Positions 34,978 through 43,480 of a DNA stretch of 60,465 nt are shown here, in pieces; positions within the stretch are counted from its first letter, which is position 1; every line of letters starts with the position of its first letter. The position numbers and the translations under genes are program-made. Source of the DNA: Chlamydiales bacterium (lineage in GTDB: Bacteria > Chlamydiota > Chlamydiia > Chlamydiales > Rhabdochlamydiaceae); assembly GCA_016185065.1 (NCBI GenBank), contig JACPOL010000002.1, forward strand, positions 1 through 60,465. The letters run 5' to 3'. The notes under the pieces were generated by a model. It worked only from the letters and a program-made list of their open reading frames with translations, had not been told where the DNA came from and searched no databases.

Positions 34978-36009
34978 TTAACTTTTAGGAGATTTGGAAT
35001 CTTCTTTGCGCTCCTCCTTTTTTTCTAGATGGGGGTGGTGAAGAAGAATGAGCTCTTTTTGCGTAATTTTTCCAACGTGTTCTTGAGGATAAGGGCCAGG
35101 AAAGCACTCTAAAATGCCGATCACTCTGGAGACGGCTTTGATAAAGCTCTCCAAGTAGACAATGTTGTAATCGAGGAGCTTGCTGTATGCAGCAGTAAAG
35201 CGTGTGAGTTCATACACCTCTTGGCGGCAAAATAGTGAGCTAGAAGGAACATCGAAGCAGACATCTAGTTTAAACGGATGAGGAAGTAGAATAGTGATCT
35301 TTCCGGTCTCATCCTCTTCAATAACTCCTTTACGCTCTTTGGGAGACGGGCAGACTCTATAGAGCTCTTGAATGCGTTCTAGATCATGGGAGAGCCCCGC
35401 CTCTTCCCTAGATGGATAATGAAATAGCATCTCCATCAGCTCTGCTCTTTTTAACTTGCAAAATGCCTGGTGCTCTTCATCTGTTTTTAGTTTTACCAGC
35501 TCTGTCATCACTCGATTGAAGATAGTAGAAAATTTGGTGCAAAGAGCTGTGTACTTAACGTAGAGCCGCTGCGTCTCTATCGCCAGCCCTTTTAAAGAAG
35601 CATCAACAAAATCTCCGATGAAATCCCCATGAGGCAGCTGGGTTGTACACTTGTTACACGCCTCATAAAGGAAGTAGTCGTGCACCTCCTCATATTCAAA
35701 GAGGGCTCCATTGCGTTTAAAGATGTCGGTTTTTCGTGGTACTGGTTTAAAAGTTTGCTCATGGAGTCTGAAGAGGAGCTTTTTAGTCGATGGATGCGTC
35801 ACGACAGCGCCCTTTGCCGGCACTGGCGGCACCGGCACTTTTACCGTTCTGCTAAACACCGAAAAGACAACTTTCATTAAAGGAGAAGACTCTGCAAGAG
35901 CCTCCGCTGTGGTCATTAATGCTTGTAAAGAGGGTGCGACGACCTCCTCATGTTCAAGGAGGTAGATTGCACTCGAGAAAGCGGCCTTTGGAGAAGATGG
36001 CTCTGTCAC
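34978..36009 (-). CDS. Unknown protein, paralogue of the next upstream gene
   Basis: 343 residues from a GTG start. No signal peptide or membrane segments; largely helical and charged. It shares with the 400-residue protein at 36006-37208 a similar plan: a poorly conserved Pro/Ala-rich front, a hydrophobic-rich LYVKYTALCTKFSTIFNRVM region, EEHQAFCKLKRAELMEML (against EEHTRFCQEQRKCFLKLI), and a C-terminal IGILECFPGPYPQ (against IGLLETFPGPYAM). Family not recognised. GTGA overlap with the upstream gene shows translational coupling. Candidate effector or chaperone; no firm function. Confidence 0.72.
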   Translation of the reverse strand: MTEPSSPKAAFSSAIYLLEHEEVVAPSLQALMTTAEALAESSPLMKVVFSVFSRTVKVPVPPVPAKGAVVTHPSTKKLLFRLHEQTFKPVPRKTDIFKRNGALFEYEEVHDYFLYEACNKCTTQLPHGDFIGDFVDASLKGLAIETQRLYVKYTALCTKFSTIFNRVMTELVKLKTDEEHQAFCKLKRAELMEMLFHYPSREEAGLSHDLERIQELYRVCPSPKERKGVIEEDETGKITILLPHPFKLDVCFDVPSSSLFCRQEVYELTRFTAAYSKLLDYNIVYLESFIKAVSRVIGILECFPGPYPQEHVGKITQKELILLHHPHLEKKEERKEDSKSPKS

Positions 36010-37208
36010 GCCTTGGTTTTGGACTCCGCTTTTGATTCTTGTTTTTTCGATTCTGGATGGCGAAGAAGCTTTAGATTGTCGGGAAGCTTAAAATGCCCTT
36101 CTGGGTAAGAAGAGGGAAGGTCCGGTAGCTTCCCTGCTTTCCAACAACGATTGATATATTCTAGATCGGGGGTGAACACGCCTGTTTTTACTCCCACTGA
36201 CATGGCATATGGGCCGGGAAATGTTTCTAAGAGTCCAATTAGCTTTACGGTGAATCTTATTAGGTTGTTCAGGAAGGAGTAGTTTAAGAGGAGATACTGC
36301 CTGTATTCTACATAGAATTTCCTCAGCTCATACTGCTCCCACTTCCAAGTCATTGCACTTTTGCGAACTCGAATTACTCCCCCTGTTAAAAGGTTGGGAA
36401 AAGGAATCTCTGTAGCTGAGGCATCATTTTTTAGCGCTTTTTGTTTAGCCAAACAGACCTCTGCTAATGGAAACCAGGGGGTTAGTCGATCCATGGCAAA
36501 ATTCAGATCGTCCGTAAGGCCCCATGTGACCTCATCTTCTGTTCGAATGAGCTTCAAGAAGCATTTTCTCTGCTCTTGGCAGAAGCGGGTGTGCTCTTCA
36601 AGAGACTTCTCCTTATTTATCTCTTTCAATACGTAGACAAACAGCTCGTCAATTTGAGTGATAGCGGCATCAAATACTTTTTTAAGGCCTGCATTTTCTT
36701 TTCTTAGAAGAGTTTGAGCTTCTTCGATGTAGGCTGCAACAGGAGTGTTCTTAATCATGCACATCTCTCGGTTGAACGAGAAATTGAGCGTCTCATAAGG
36801 AAAGAGGCCCTCTCTATTTTCAAAGGGAACAAAGATGAGTTTTGTAGGGTCTGTGGGATCTCTTGGAGGTATGAATAGTAGCTGATCGCTCATGATTTTC
36901 AGCACAGCGCGAAAGTTCTCTAATATCGGATTTGAAGGAGCCTTCGCTGCTGCACCTTGCGCAGGTTTTTCAAGAATTGGTGAGGTTTGAGCTGCCCTGA
37001 GAGGCCTGAGGGAGAGGGGAGCTTTAGGCGCAGCTTCAACAACTTGTGTTTGTGCAAGGAGGGCCACCTTCTTAACAGTCTCCTCCCCAATTCCTACTGT
37101 TACCACTGCAACTTGGAGAGCTTTTGCAACTTCTAATGAGGCGAGTGTTTTTTGGAGATAAACTAGAGACTCTTGCATGCTTTCAACAGGGGATTTTAAT
37201 GCTGTCAT
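36006..37208 (-). CDS. Unknown protein translationally coupled to aroDE
   Basis: 400 residues from ATG 37208, whose ATGA overlaps the aroDE stop. No signal peptide. Ala/Pro-rich residues about 75-120, then a helical core (AQTLLRKENAGLKKVFDAAITQ, EEHTRFCQEQRKCFLKLI) and a C-terminal block FPGPYAM shared with the downstream paralogue; the tail is Lys/Ser-rich (SKKQESKAESKTKA), which in chlamydial proteins often marks disordered secreted ends. Family unknown. Position behind aroDE implies co-expression with shikimate synthesis, but the sequence gives no enzymatic motif. Confidence 0.72.
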   Translation of the reverse strand: MTALKSPVESMQESLVYLQKTLASLEVAKALQVAVVTVGIGEETVKKVALLAQTQVVEAAPKAPLSLRPLRAAQTSPILEKPAQGAAAKAPSNPILENFRAVLKIMSDQLLFIPPRDPTDPTKLIFVPFENREGLFPYETLNFSFNREMCMIKNTPVAAYIEEAQTLLRKENAGLKKVFDAAITQIDELFVYVLKEINKEKSLEEHTRFCQEQRKCFLKLIRTEDEVTWGLTDDLNFAMDRLTPWFPLAEVCLAKQKALKNDASATEIPFPNLLTGGVIRVRKSAMTWKWEQYELRKFYVEYRQYLLLNYSFLNNLIRFTVKLIGLLETFPGPYAMSVGVKTGVFTPDLEYINRCWKAGKLPDLPSSYPEGHFKLPDNLKLLRHPESKKQESKAESKTKA

Positions 37209-38623
37209 GCGAACCAGAGTTTGAATTGATGTGCGGCCTGCGCAAAAAAGAGAGCCTTTCCGCTCATGAGCATGCATCCTCTCTTTTGCGCCTCTTGAAG
37301 GAGAGGTGTCATTCCAAGGGATGAACCAGGAGTTGAAACTACATCCATCACCATGCTTCCGGGGAGGATCCATCGGGGATCGATCGGCAGGGTCTGGTCA
37401 TTTGGAGGCATTCCCACCGGTGTCGCATTGATGAGGATCTCATATCCTCGTTTAAAGATCTCTTCGATCTTCTCCATGCCATCCCCTTCGCAAGAGAGCT
37501 GAGAGGCCGCTCTTTCTGCGCGGGCAGGTGTGCGGTTAAGAATTAGCACCTCGCCACCGCGCCGTTTTGCCTCGTAAGCAATCGCTAGGGCTGTGCCGCC
37601 AGCTCCTAGAATCACTAGCCTCTTTCCTTCAACAGGGCCGAGCAGGTCAAGCGCTCCGAGTCCATCGGTATTCTCTCCACGGATTCTGCCATTTTTAAAG
37701 ATAAGCGTATTTACCGCTTGAATCGCGCGGGCCTCTTCTGAAAGCTCATCCAAGAGAGGAAGGATCGCCTCTTTGTGAGGCATCGTTACGCTTAGCCCTT
37801 TAAAGGGAAGTTGACGTGCCAGGGTAAGAAACTCCGGAAGCTCGTTAGTTTTTAAAGAAATTTTTATATATACACCGTCCGCGCCAATTTCTCTAAGTCT
37901 TTTATTATGAGTTAGATGTGAAATACTCTGGTCGACCGGATCTCCGATAAGACCAAATAGGGCGGTTGATGGGGAGAGGGTCGTATATCTATAGGTCTGA
38001 TGGAGAGTAGCAAGAGAGAGCTGCCCCTCAAAGGCGCTCTTCACATCCAGGAATGTATAGTTAAATAAGCTGCCCGCAACCGGTGCTGTAATCCGAGTAA
38101 ACTCACCCAGTCTTCCCATGCTGATGCCTGTAAGATTCTCCTCTTGCTTTGTAATAAATACACTCATGCGCAGCGCATCAAGAGAGGATCTAGCTTTGCA
38201 CGCGATCTTGTATCCGTAGGCATAGGGGCTTCTCATCTTTTGCAAGAGGGGAGCAAGCTCAGGGGTCTCCTCGAAGTTGTGATAGGAGAGCAGGATTTTT
38301 GTGTGAGGATATTTCTCAGAGAGCTTCTCTAAAAAGAGCTGAGGAGTATCATGCTCGAGATCGAAGTAGTCGGGAGAGAGCTCGATCAGCTGCTCGATGA
38401 GTGCTGAGTGGGCCCCATCATCTCCTTCGAACGAGCCGCCATCTCTTTTTTTTCTCAGTGTGAAAAGAAGGGGAAGGGGAGAGAGGGTTTTAACCCTTTT
38501 CAAGTCTGCAAAATCGATGGTTTTAAAGCGATCGAGGCGAAGCTCGATTCCAGCTACCTCTTCCGGAAGGGATGAGAGTAGCGCGTGTGTATCTTCAAGG
38601 GAGTTTACGATGACAAAAAGCAT
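37205..38623 (-). CDS. aroDE: Bifunctional 3-dehydroquinate dehydratase / shikimate dehydrogenase
   Basis: 472 residues. Residues 1 to about 205 are a type I dehydroquinase (ELRLDRF, LSYHNFEE with the catalytic His, YKIACKA with the Schiff-base Lys). Residues about 215-472 are shikimate dehydrogenase: FGLIGDPVDQSISHLTHN, LSVTMPHKEAILPL, NTDGLGALDLL, the NADP loop LGAGGTALAIAYEA and INATPVGMPPNDQ. The fusion is a mark of Chlamydiales (and plants). It catalyses steps 3 and 4 of the shikimate pathway. Its start overlaps aroB's head to head; two unknown genes are coupled behind it. No clear Shine-Dalgarno upstream. Confidence 0.95.
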   Translation of the reverse strand: MLFVIVNSLEDTHALLSSLPEEVAGIELRLDRFKTIDFADLKRVKTLSPLPLLFTLRKKRDGGSFEGDDGAHSALIEQLIELSPDYFDLEHDTPQLFLEKLSEKYPHTKILLSYHNFEETPELAPLLQKMRSPYAYGYKIACKARSSLDALRMSVFITKQEENLTGISMGRLGEFTRITAPVAGSLFNYTFLDVKSAFEGQLSLATLHQTYRYTTLSPSTALFGLIGDPVDQSISHLTHNKRLREIGADGVYIKISLKTNELPEFLTLARQLPFKGLSVTMPHKEAILPLLDELSEEARAIQAVNTLIFKNGRIRGENTDGLGALDLLGPVEGKRLVILGAGGTALAIAYEAKRRGGEVLILNRTPARAERAASQLSCEGDGMEKIEEIFKRGYEILINATPVGMPPNDQTLPIDPRWILPGSMVMDVVSTPGSSLGMTPLLQEAQKRGCMLMSGKALFFAQAAHQFKLWFA

Positions 38624-39668
38624 AGTATTGCAGCCGGATACCGTTCACTCGTCCGAGATTCTAATCGGAAAGGGGATTTTAAAGCAGAGCTCCTTTTCAA
38701 CTCATCTTCTTTCCGTAGCAACTCGTTTCGCTCTTTTGATGGATGAGACGGTAGCCCCCCTGTTCCAAGATCTTCTGGTAAAAACAGGCCTGGATATCTC
38801 GATTTTTACTTTTCCCGCAGGGGAGAGCTCGAAAACAAGAGAGACGAAACAGAGGCTTGAAGATCAGATGCTCGCAAAAGGGTTTGGAAGAGGGTGTGCG
38901 CTCATCGCAATGGGAGGCGGAGTCACTCTGGATCTTGGTGGCTTTATCGCCGCAACCTACTGCCGTGGAGTTCCTCTCATCCACATTCCGACAACGCTGC
39001 TTGCGATGGTCGATGCTTGCATTGGAGGCAAAACGGGAGTGAATACACCTCAAGGCAAAAATCTCATCGGCGCCTTCTACCCTGCTGCAAAAGTTCTGAT
39101 CGATGTGGATACACTGGACTCTCTTCCCGAAGCGCAGATGAGATCTGGGATGGCAGAGGTGATTAAATATGGTCTCACTCTCGATCCTACACTGCTTGAG
39201 GAGAGCGATCTCGAGAGGCGCATTTTTCGCAGCTGTGCACTCAAAAAGCGCATCATAGAAGAGGACTATCAAGAGAGCGGATTGCGACGCGTACTCAATT
39301 TTGGCCATACAGTTGGGCATGCGATTGAGCTGCTAACAGAATATAAAATTTTACATGGAGATGCCGTTGCGCTCGGCATGGCAATCGAGTGCGCAATGAG
39401 CGTCGAGATGGGATATCTAAGCGAAAAGAGCTTCCTGCAGATCATGCAGCTTCTACCTCTCCAAGAATTACATATGGAAGCCGAGAAATTAATGGAAGCG
39501 ATGAGGCATGATAAGAAGAGCTCCTTAAAATCGCCCCGTTTCGTTGTATTAAAAGAGATCGGAGAGGTCGAGCCCTTTTCCGGCAGCTACTGCACCGAAG
39601 TAAACCCAGAAATTTTAGAAAGAGCACTTACTCGCTATGCTTCTGCAATTTTTAGTAGAGCCTTATGA
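38610..39668 (+). CDS. aroB: 3-dehydroquinate synthase
   Basis: 352 residues from ATG 38610, preceded by AAGGGAG. Visible family features: FPAGESSKTRETKQRLEDQM, the NAD site MGGGVTLDLGGFIAATYCRGV, IPTTLLAMVDACIGGKTGVN, and zinc ligands in RVLNFGHTVGHAIE and HGDAVALGM. It makes 3-dehydroquinate from DAHP. In Chlamydia trachomatis aroB and aroDE are co-directional; here they are divergent with a 14-bp overlap of their starts, so the local order has been rearranged. The promoter must lie within the aroDE coding sequence. Confidence 0.95.
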   Translation: MTKSIVLQPDTVHSSEILIGKGILKQSSFSTHLLSVATRFALLMDETVAPLFQDLLVKTGLDISIFTFPAGESSKTRETKQRLEDQMLAKGFGRGCALIAMGGGVTLDLGGFIAATYCRGVPLIHIPTTLLAMVDACIGGKTGVNTPQGKNLIGAFYPAAKVLIDVDTLDSLPEAQMRSGMAEVIKYGLTLDPTLLEESDLERRIFRSCALKKRIIEEDYQESGLRRVLNFGHTVGHAIELLTEYKILHGDAVALGMAIECAMSVEMGYLSEKSFLQIMQLLPLQELHMEAEKLMEAMRHDKKSSLKSPRFVVLKEIGEVEPFSGSYCTEVNPEILERALTRYASAIFSRAL

Positions 39669-40053
39669 AAAGCCAAAATAGACATGGCTGCTCGAGGCGC
39701 TCATTCCCCGCCGGACTTACGTCTCGAGTTGCGGGGCCCCTTTCGCGTCCAGTCGCAGTTGTATTTAAAGAGAGGGGAGAGAAGATCGGGCGCGGGCACG
39801 CACACGGGCACGTTCACGAAAGAGAGAAAGAGAGGGGACACGGAACAGAGAGAAAGAGAAAAGAGTGCCCGATTCTTCTCTCACGTCTTTCTTTCGTGAA
39901 CGTGTGCGTGCCCGTGCCGGTGCCCGATCCCCTTCTTTCGCATGCAGCGCAAGAGGGTCGCAGGGAGGCCCCGAGAGAAAGCGCAGCTTTTTCCTGGCCT
40001 ACCCGACATGTCTCTACAGGTAGTTTATAACACGAGAAAAAACAAAAATAGTT
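39669..40053. repeat. GGGCACG word-repeat hairpin with structured repeat, between aroB and aroA
   Basis: No gene here. The arms of the hairpin are about 39784-39826 and 39884-39931: the left carries GATCGGGC, GGGCACG and GTTCACGAAAGA, the right their complements, with one GGCACG unit more. The centre is purine-rich (AGAGAGAAAGAG). The second copy of the 75-bp structured repeat (39942-40015) follows directly. Bases 40016-40053 are AT-rich and may carry the aroA promoter, although no Shine-Dalgarno precedes the aroA ATG. Confidence 0.8.
39942..40015. repeat. Structured dispersed repeat, copy 2
   Basis: Same 37-nt and 23-nt blocks as 104-180, with the apical stem replaced by AAAGC-GCA-GCTTT. 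The pairing potential is kept although the bases differ. It is in the same orientation as copy 1 on this strand, about 40 nt ahead of aroA. Confidence 0.7.
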
Positions 40054-41319
40054 ATGCATCGGTTATGTGTCAGGCCTAGTACGCTAAAGGGAACTCTTCT
40101 GATTCCTCCTTCTAAATCGCAGACGATCCGTGCGATTTTTTTTGGAATGATGGGGAAGGGGAGAACGCTGATTAGAAATCCTCTGCTCTCTACGGATACT
40201 GAAGCAGCAGTGTCTGCAGCGCGTCTTGTAGGAGCGAGGGTCGATCTGAGAGAGGGGTGTTTGGAGATCGAAGGAGTTGCAGGCACACCTCTTCCGGCAA
40301 GAGATGTCATCGATGCAAAAAACTCGGGACTGGTGCTTCGTTTCATGAGTGCACTTGCTGGCCTTATTCCCACATACACGGTGATCACTGGTGACGAGTC
40401 GATACGCACGCGCAGGCCTATCATGCCCTTAATTGAAGGGCTGCGCCGGCTAGGGGCTTTTGCAGAGACGACCCGCCTCGATGGCTTTGCCCCGGTCGTG
40501 ATTCGCGGGCTTATGCAGCCCGGCAGCATTTCAGTCCAAGGTGAGGACTCCCAACCCGTATCGGCTCTTCTGACCGCAGCCTCATTTTTAAAAGGGCAAA
40601 CTGAGATCCACGTGCAGAATCCAGGAGAGCACCCCTGGATCGATTTAACACTCAGCTGGCTCGATAGGTTAAATATCGGTTATACGCGGAAGGGCTACAC
40701 ACACTTTTCACTCTCAGGAAGTGCGGCCTACGATGGCTTTGAGTATCTCGTGCCCGCCGATTTTAGCTCCGCCGCGTTTCCCATTGGTGCTGCGCTAATC
40801 ACCGGTTCAGAGCTTGTGATTGAGAACCTGGACTTTTCAGACGCTCAGGGAGATAAAAAGTTGATCTACGCTCTGCAGAAGATGGGCGCGAATATCGAGA
40901 TTGAAGAGAGGAGGCTCATTGTAAAGAAGAGCAGACTTACGGGATCTACCCTTGATGTTGGCGAGTTCATCGATGGGATTGCGATACTCGCTGTGATCGC
41001 CTGCTTTGCCGAAGGGGTCACTGAAATTCATGGCGCAGCAAATGCGCGGAGAAAGGAGAGCGATAGGCTCTCTGCGATCACCTGCGAGCTAAAGAAGATG
41101 GGAGCGAAGATTGAAGAGAGAGAAGAGTCTCTGATCGTCACTCCAGCTCCTCTCAGAGGATCTTCGCTCTTTTCGCATCACGACCATAGAATCGCCCTCT
41201 CTCTTGCCGTTGCAGCACTAGGAGCCGCTAGCGAATCTGCAATCGATGGGTTCGATTGCACAACCAAGACCTACCCAACTTTCTGCCAGGATATGCGCGC
41301 AATTGGAGCAAAATTGTGA
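40054..41319 (+). CDS. aroA: 3-phosphoshikimate 1-carboxyvinyltransferase (EPSP synthase)
   Basis: 421 residues. Shikimate-3-phosphate and PEP sites: LIPPSKSQTIRAIFFGMM, the NSGLVLRFM block, RPIMPLIEGLRRLG, and the C-terminal ARRKESDRL and HHDHRIALSLA motifs. It transfers enolpyruvyl from PEP to shikimate 3-phosphate. aroA, aroK and aroC form one overlapping set: the aroK GTG overlaps the aroA TGA by 4 bp (GTGA). There is no Shine-Dalgarno in front of the ATG, unlike most neighbours, so the start may be a little further in or the leader unusual. Confidence 0.95.
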   Translation: MHRLCVRPSTLKGTLLIPPSKSQTIRAIFFGMMGKGRTLIRNPLLSTDTEAAVSAARLVGARVDLREGCLEIEGVAGTPLPARDVIDAKNSGLVLRFMSALAGLIPTYTVITGDESIRTRRPIMPLIEGLRRLGAFAETTRLDGFAPVVIRGLMQPGSISVQGEDSQPVSALLTAASFLKGQTEIHVQNPGEHPWIDLTLSWLDRLNIGYTRKGYTHFSLSGSAAYDGFEYLVPADFSSAAFPIGAALITGSELVIENLDFSDAQGDKKLIYALQKMGANIEIEERRLIVKKSRLTGSTLDVGEFIDGIAILAVIACFAEGVTEIHGAANARRKESDRLSAITCELKKMGAKIEEREESLIVTPAPLRGSSLFSHHDHRIALSLAVAALGAASESAIDGFDCTTKTYPTFCQDMRAIGAKL

Positions 41320-41834
41320 ACTTGATTCTATGCGGATTTAAAAAGAGTGGAAAGAGCTACTACGGGAAGCTTCTCGCAGAGAGGCTTCAGCTTCCCTTCA
41401 TCGATACGGATCGGCTGATTGAGAAGCGGATGGACGGGATCAGCTGCGCTCGGATTGTAGAGATCTATGGCGAAGAGAAGTTCAGATCGATCGAGAGCGA
41501 GGTGATTGCCTCACTCTCAAATGTAAGGAGTTCGGTCATTGCTCTAGGTGGAGGATCTCTTCTGAGCTCCAGAAATGCAGAGATCGTTTCGCGTTTTGGC
41601 AAGATTATCTATCTCTCACTTGGAAGAGAGCGGCTAGCAAAGCGCTTTCAAAACGCGCCACTGCCCACTTTTTTGGATCCAGAGGACTTTGAGGCCTCTT
41701 TTCAACGTGCTCATGAAAAGAGAAGAGGGGAGTATGAGCGGATTGCTCATGTAACAATCTCGCTCGATGATTTAAGTGATGAAGAGATTTTAAAACAGCT
41801 CGAGGAGAGATGGGAAGCAACACTACTGGTCTGA
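41316..41834 (+). CDS. aroK: Shikimate kinase
   Basis: 172 residues from the GTG at 41316 (GTGA overlap with aroA). The P-loop LCGFKKSGKSYYGKLLA, the shikimate-binding FIDTDRLIEKR, EEKFRSIESEV and ALGGGSLLS in order. It phosphorylates shikimate with ATP, step 5 of the pathway. Chlamydial genomes often label this gene aroL. Its 3' end overlaps aroC by 25 bp. Confidence 0.94.
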   Translation: MNLILCGFKKSGKSYYGKLLAERLQLPFIDTDRLIEKRMDGISCARIVEIYGEEKFRSIESEVIASLSNVRSSVIALGGGSLLSSRNAEIVSRFGKIIYLSLGRERLAKRFQNAPLPTFLDPEDFEASFQRAHEKRRGEYERIAHVTISLDDLSDEEILKQLEERWEATLLV

Positions 41835-42904
41835 TTTTTAAAATTACCACATGGGGCGAGTCGCATGGAAAGGCGATCGGTGTAGTTATCGATGGCTGCC
41901 CTGCGGGCCTCGAGATCACAGAAGCAGAGGTGAATGCAGAGCTTGCGCTGCGACGCCCTGGATATAGCCCCTACACCTCCCCGAGAAAAGAGAGTGACAG
42001 CGCCGAGATTCTCTCTGGTGTTTTTGAAGGAAGAAGCACTGGCGCGCCGATCTCGATTATTATTCATAACAGCGATGCAAGATCAGAAAGTTACGAGGCG
42101 CTGCGCGATATTCTGCGTCCAGGACATGCGAACTTCACCTATTTAAATAAGTATGGACTCTTTGACTACCGCGGCGGAGGAAGAGCTTCCGCGCGTGAGA
42201 CTGCATGCAGAGTCGCAGCTGGCGCTGTTGCCAAAAAACTCATTCGTCACGCGGGGATCGAAGTTGTGGCATATATGCAGCAGCTGGCAGAGGTTCAAAG
42301 CAGATTTTCTGAAAGAGGAGTAGATAGGATCCGCGAGGAGAGCCGTAAAAGCCCTCTATTTTGTCCTGATGCCGCCGCAGCGTCTGAGATGATTGCTCTC
42401 TTGGAGCAGGTGAGGAGCGAAGGGGATTCGCTCGGAGGCGTTGTAGAGGTGCGCACCTCTTCGCTGCCAGTAGGTCTAGGAGATCCAGTTTATGAGAAGC
42501 TAGAAGCAAATCTAGCAAAAGCGATGCTCTCGCTTCCTGCAACAAAAGGGTTTGAGATGGGAGCCGGGTTCGAAGCTGCCCGGATGCGCGGCTCTGAGCA
42601 CAACGATGCGTTTATCTCAGACGATCGGGGTAGCGTAAAAACCAGCAGCAACCACGCGGGGGGAACGCTCGGCGGAATCTCCACAGGGATGCCTCTCTGC
42701 TTTCGCGTCGCATTTAAACCCACCTCTAGCATCCGCCTTCCGCAGGAGACGCTAGATCTCCATGGAGATCCGCACACCCTCCAGCTGTCAGAAGGCTCCC
42801 GCCACGACCCGTGTGTCGCAATACGCGCGGTTCCCGTCGTTGAGGCGATGACTGCGCTCGTCCTCGCAGATGCACTCCTCATGAGCCGCTGCTCCCGCCT
42901 ATAA
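41810..42904 (+). CDS. aroC: Chorismate synthase
   Basis: 364 residues. Flavin and EPSP motifs: TTWGESHGKAIGVVIDGCPAG, RRPGYSPYTSPRKESD, GHANFTYLNKYGLFDYRGGGRASARETA (read in two parts), and SRHDPCVAIRAVPVVEAM. It converts EPSP to chorismate. It ends a chain of overlapping ORFs (aroA-aroK-aroC), with a PagL-like gene 63 bp downstream. Confidence 0.95.
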   Translation: MGSNTTGLIFKITTWGESHGKAIGVVIDGCPAGLEITEAEVNAELALRRPGYSPYTSPRKESDSAEILSGVFEGRSTGAPISIIIHNSDARSESYEALRDILRPGHANFTYLNKYGLFDYRGGGRASARETACRVAAGAVAKKLIRHAGIEVVAYMQQLAEVQSRFSERGVDRIREESRKSPLFCPDAAAASEMIALLEQVRSEGDSLGGVVEVRTSSLPVGLGDPVYEKLEANLAKAMLSLPATKGFEMGAGFEAARMRGSEHNDAFISDDRGSVKTSSNHAGGTLGGISTGMPLCFRVAFKPTSSIRLPQETLDLHGDPHTLQLSEGSRHDPCVAIRAVPVVEAMTALVLADALLMSRCSRL

Positions 42905-42967
42905 TTAAACTTGTGTAATAATTTTATTTTTAAGATAGAGGAGCAAAACCCTTGAGTTCAAAGTTTG

Positions 42968-43459
42968 ATGTCCAGAAAAGCTCTGCTTCTATCATTTCTG
43001 CTTGTAGGTGCGCTTCACTCTGAAGAGGAGGTGCGCAGCCGGTGCGACCAGTTTAACATCGGCGTCGGGGTGTTCAATATTGTTAGACACCACCGCCCAT
43101 GGCAGTACCAGGTCGAGTATAGATGGGATGTGAAGTACCACTTAAGGCCTCTTGTTAGCTTGATGGCGACTGATAAGGGCTCTCTCTATTTTTGCGCTGG
43201 ACTTGGCTATGATATATTCATGGGGAAATACCTGGTCCTTACCCCCAGCTTTGCACCTGGTCTCTACGTAAGAGGAAGCGGCAAGAGCCTCCATTTTCCT
43301 CTCGAGTTTAGATCGTCGATGGATCTCGCTTATATCCTTCCTAACAAGGGGAGGCTTGGCGCTCAGTTCTATCACATCTCCAATGCGAGCTTGGGACATA
43401 AGAACCCCGGAGCCGAATCCCTCATCTTCTACTATGCAGTTCCTATTCCGAGGAAATAG
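42968..43459 (+). CDS. PagL-type lipid A 3-O-deacylase
   Basis: 163 residues from ATG 42968. Signal peptide about 1-18 (cleavage after LHS). An outer-membrane beta-barrel follows with the PagL catalytic signature at the C-terminal end, FYHISNASLGHKNPGAESL (His and Ser of the H-x-S-N motif, and the conserved N-x-G). PagL removes the 3-O acyl chain of lipid A, lowering innate recognition. It opens a group of envelope glycolipid genes on the same strand (O-antigen ligase, LicD-like, RDD). Confidence 0.86.
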   Translation: MSRKALLLSFLLVGALHSEEEVRSRCDQFNIGVGVFNIVRHHRPWQYQVEYRWDVKYHLRPLVSLMATDKGSLYFCAGLGYDIFMGKYLVLTPSFAPGLYVRGSGKSLHFPLEFRSSMDLAYILPNKGRLGAQFYHISNASLGHKNPGAESLIFYYAVPIPRK

Positions 43460-43480
43460 CTCCTCAGATAACATAATTAG

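Noticed and set aside
39665..40059. ORFs between aroB and aroA on both strands
   Set aside because: They translate the GGGCACG hairpin and the structured repeat; low complexity, no Shine-Dalgarno, and no shared protein sequence between the two repeat copies.
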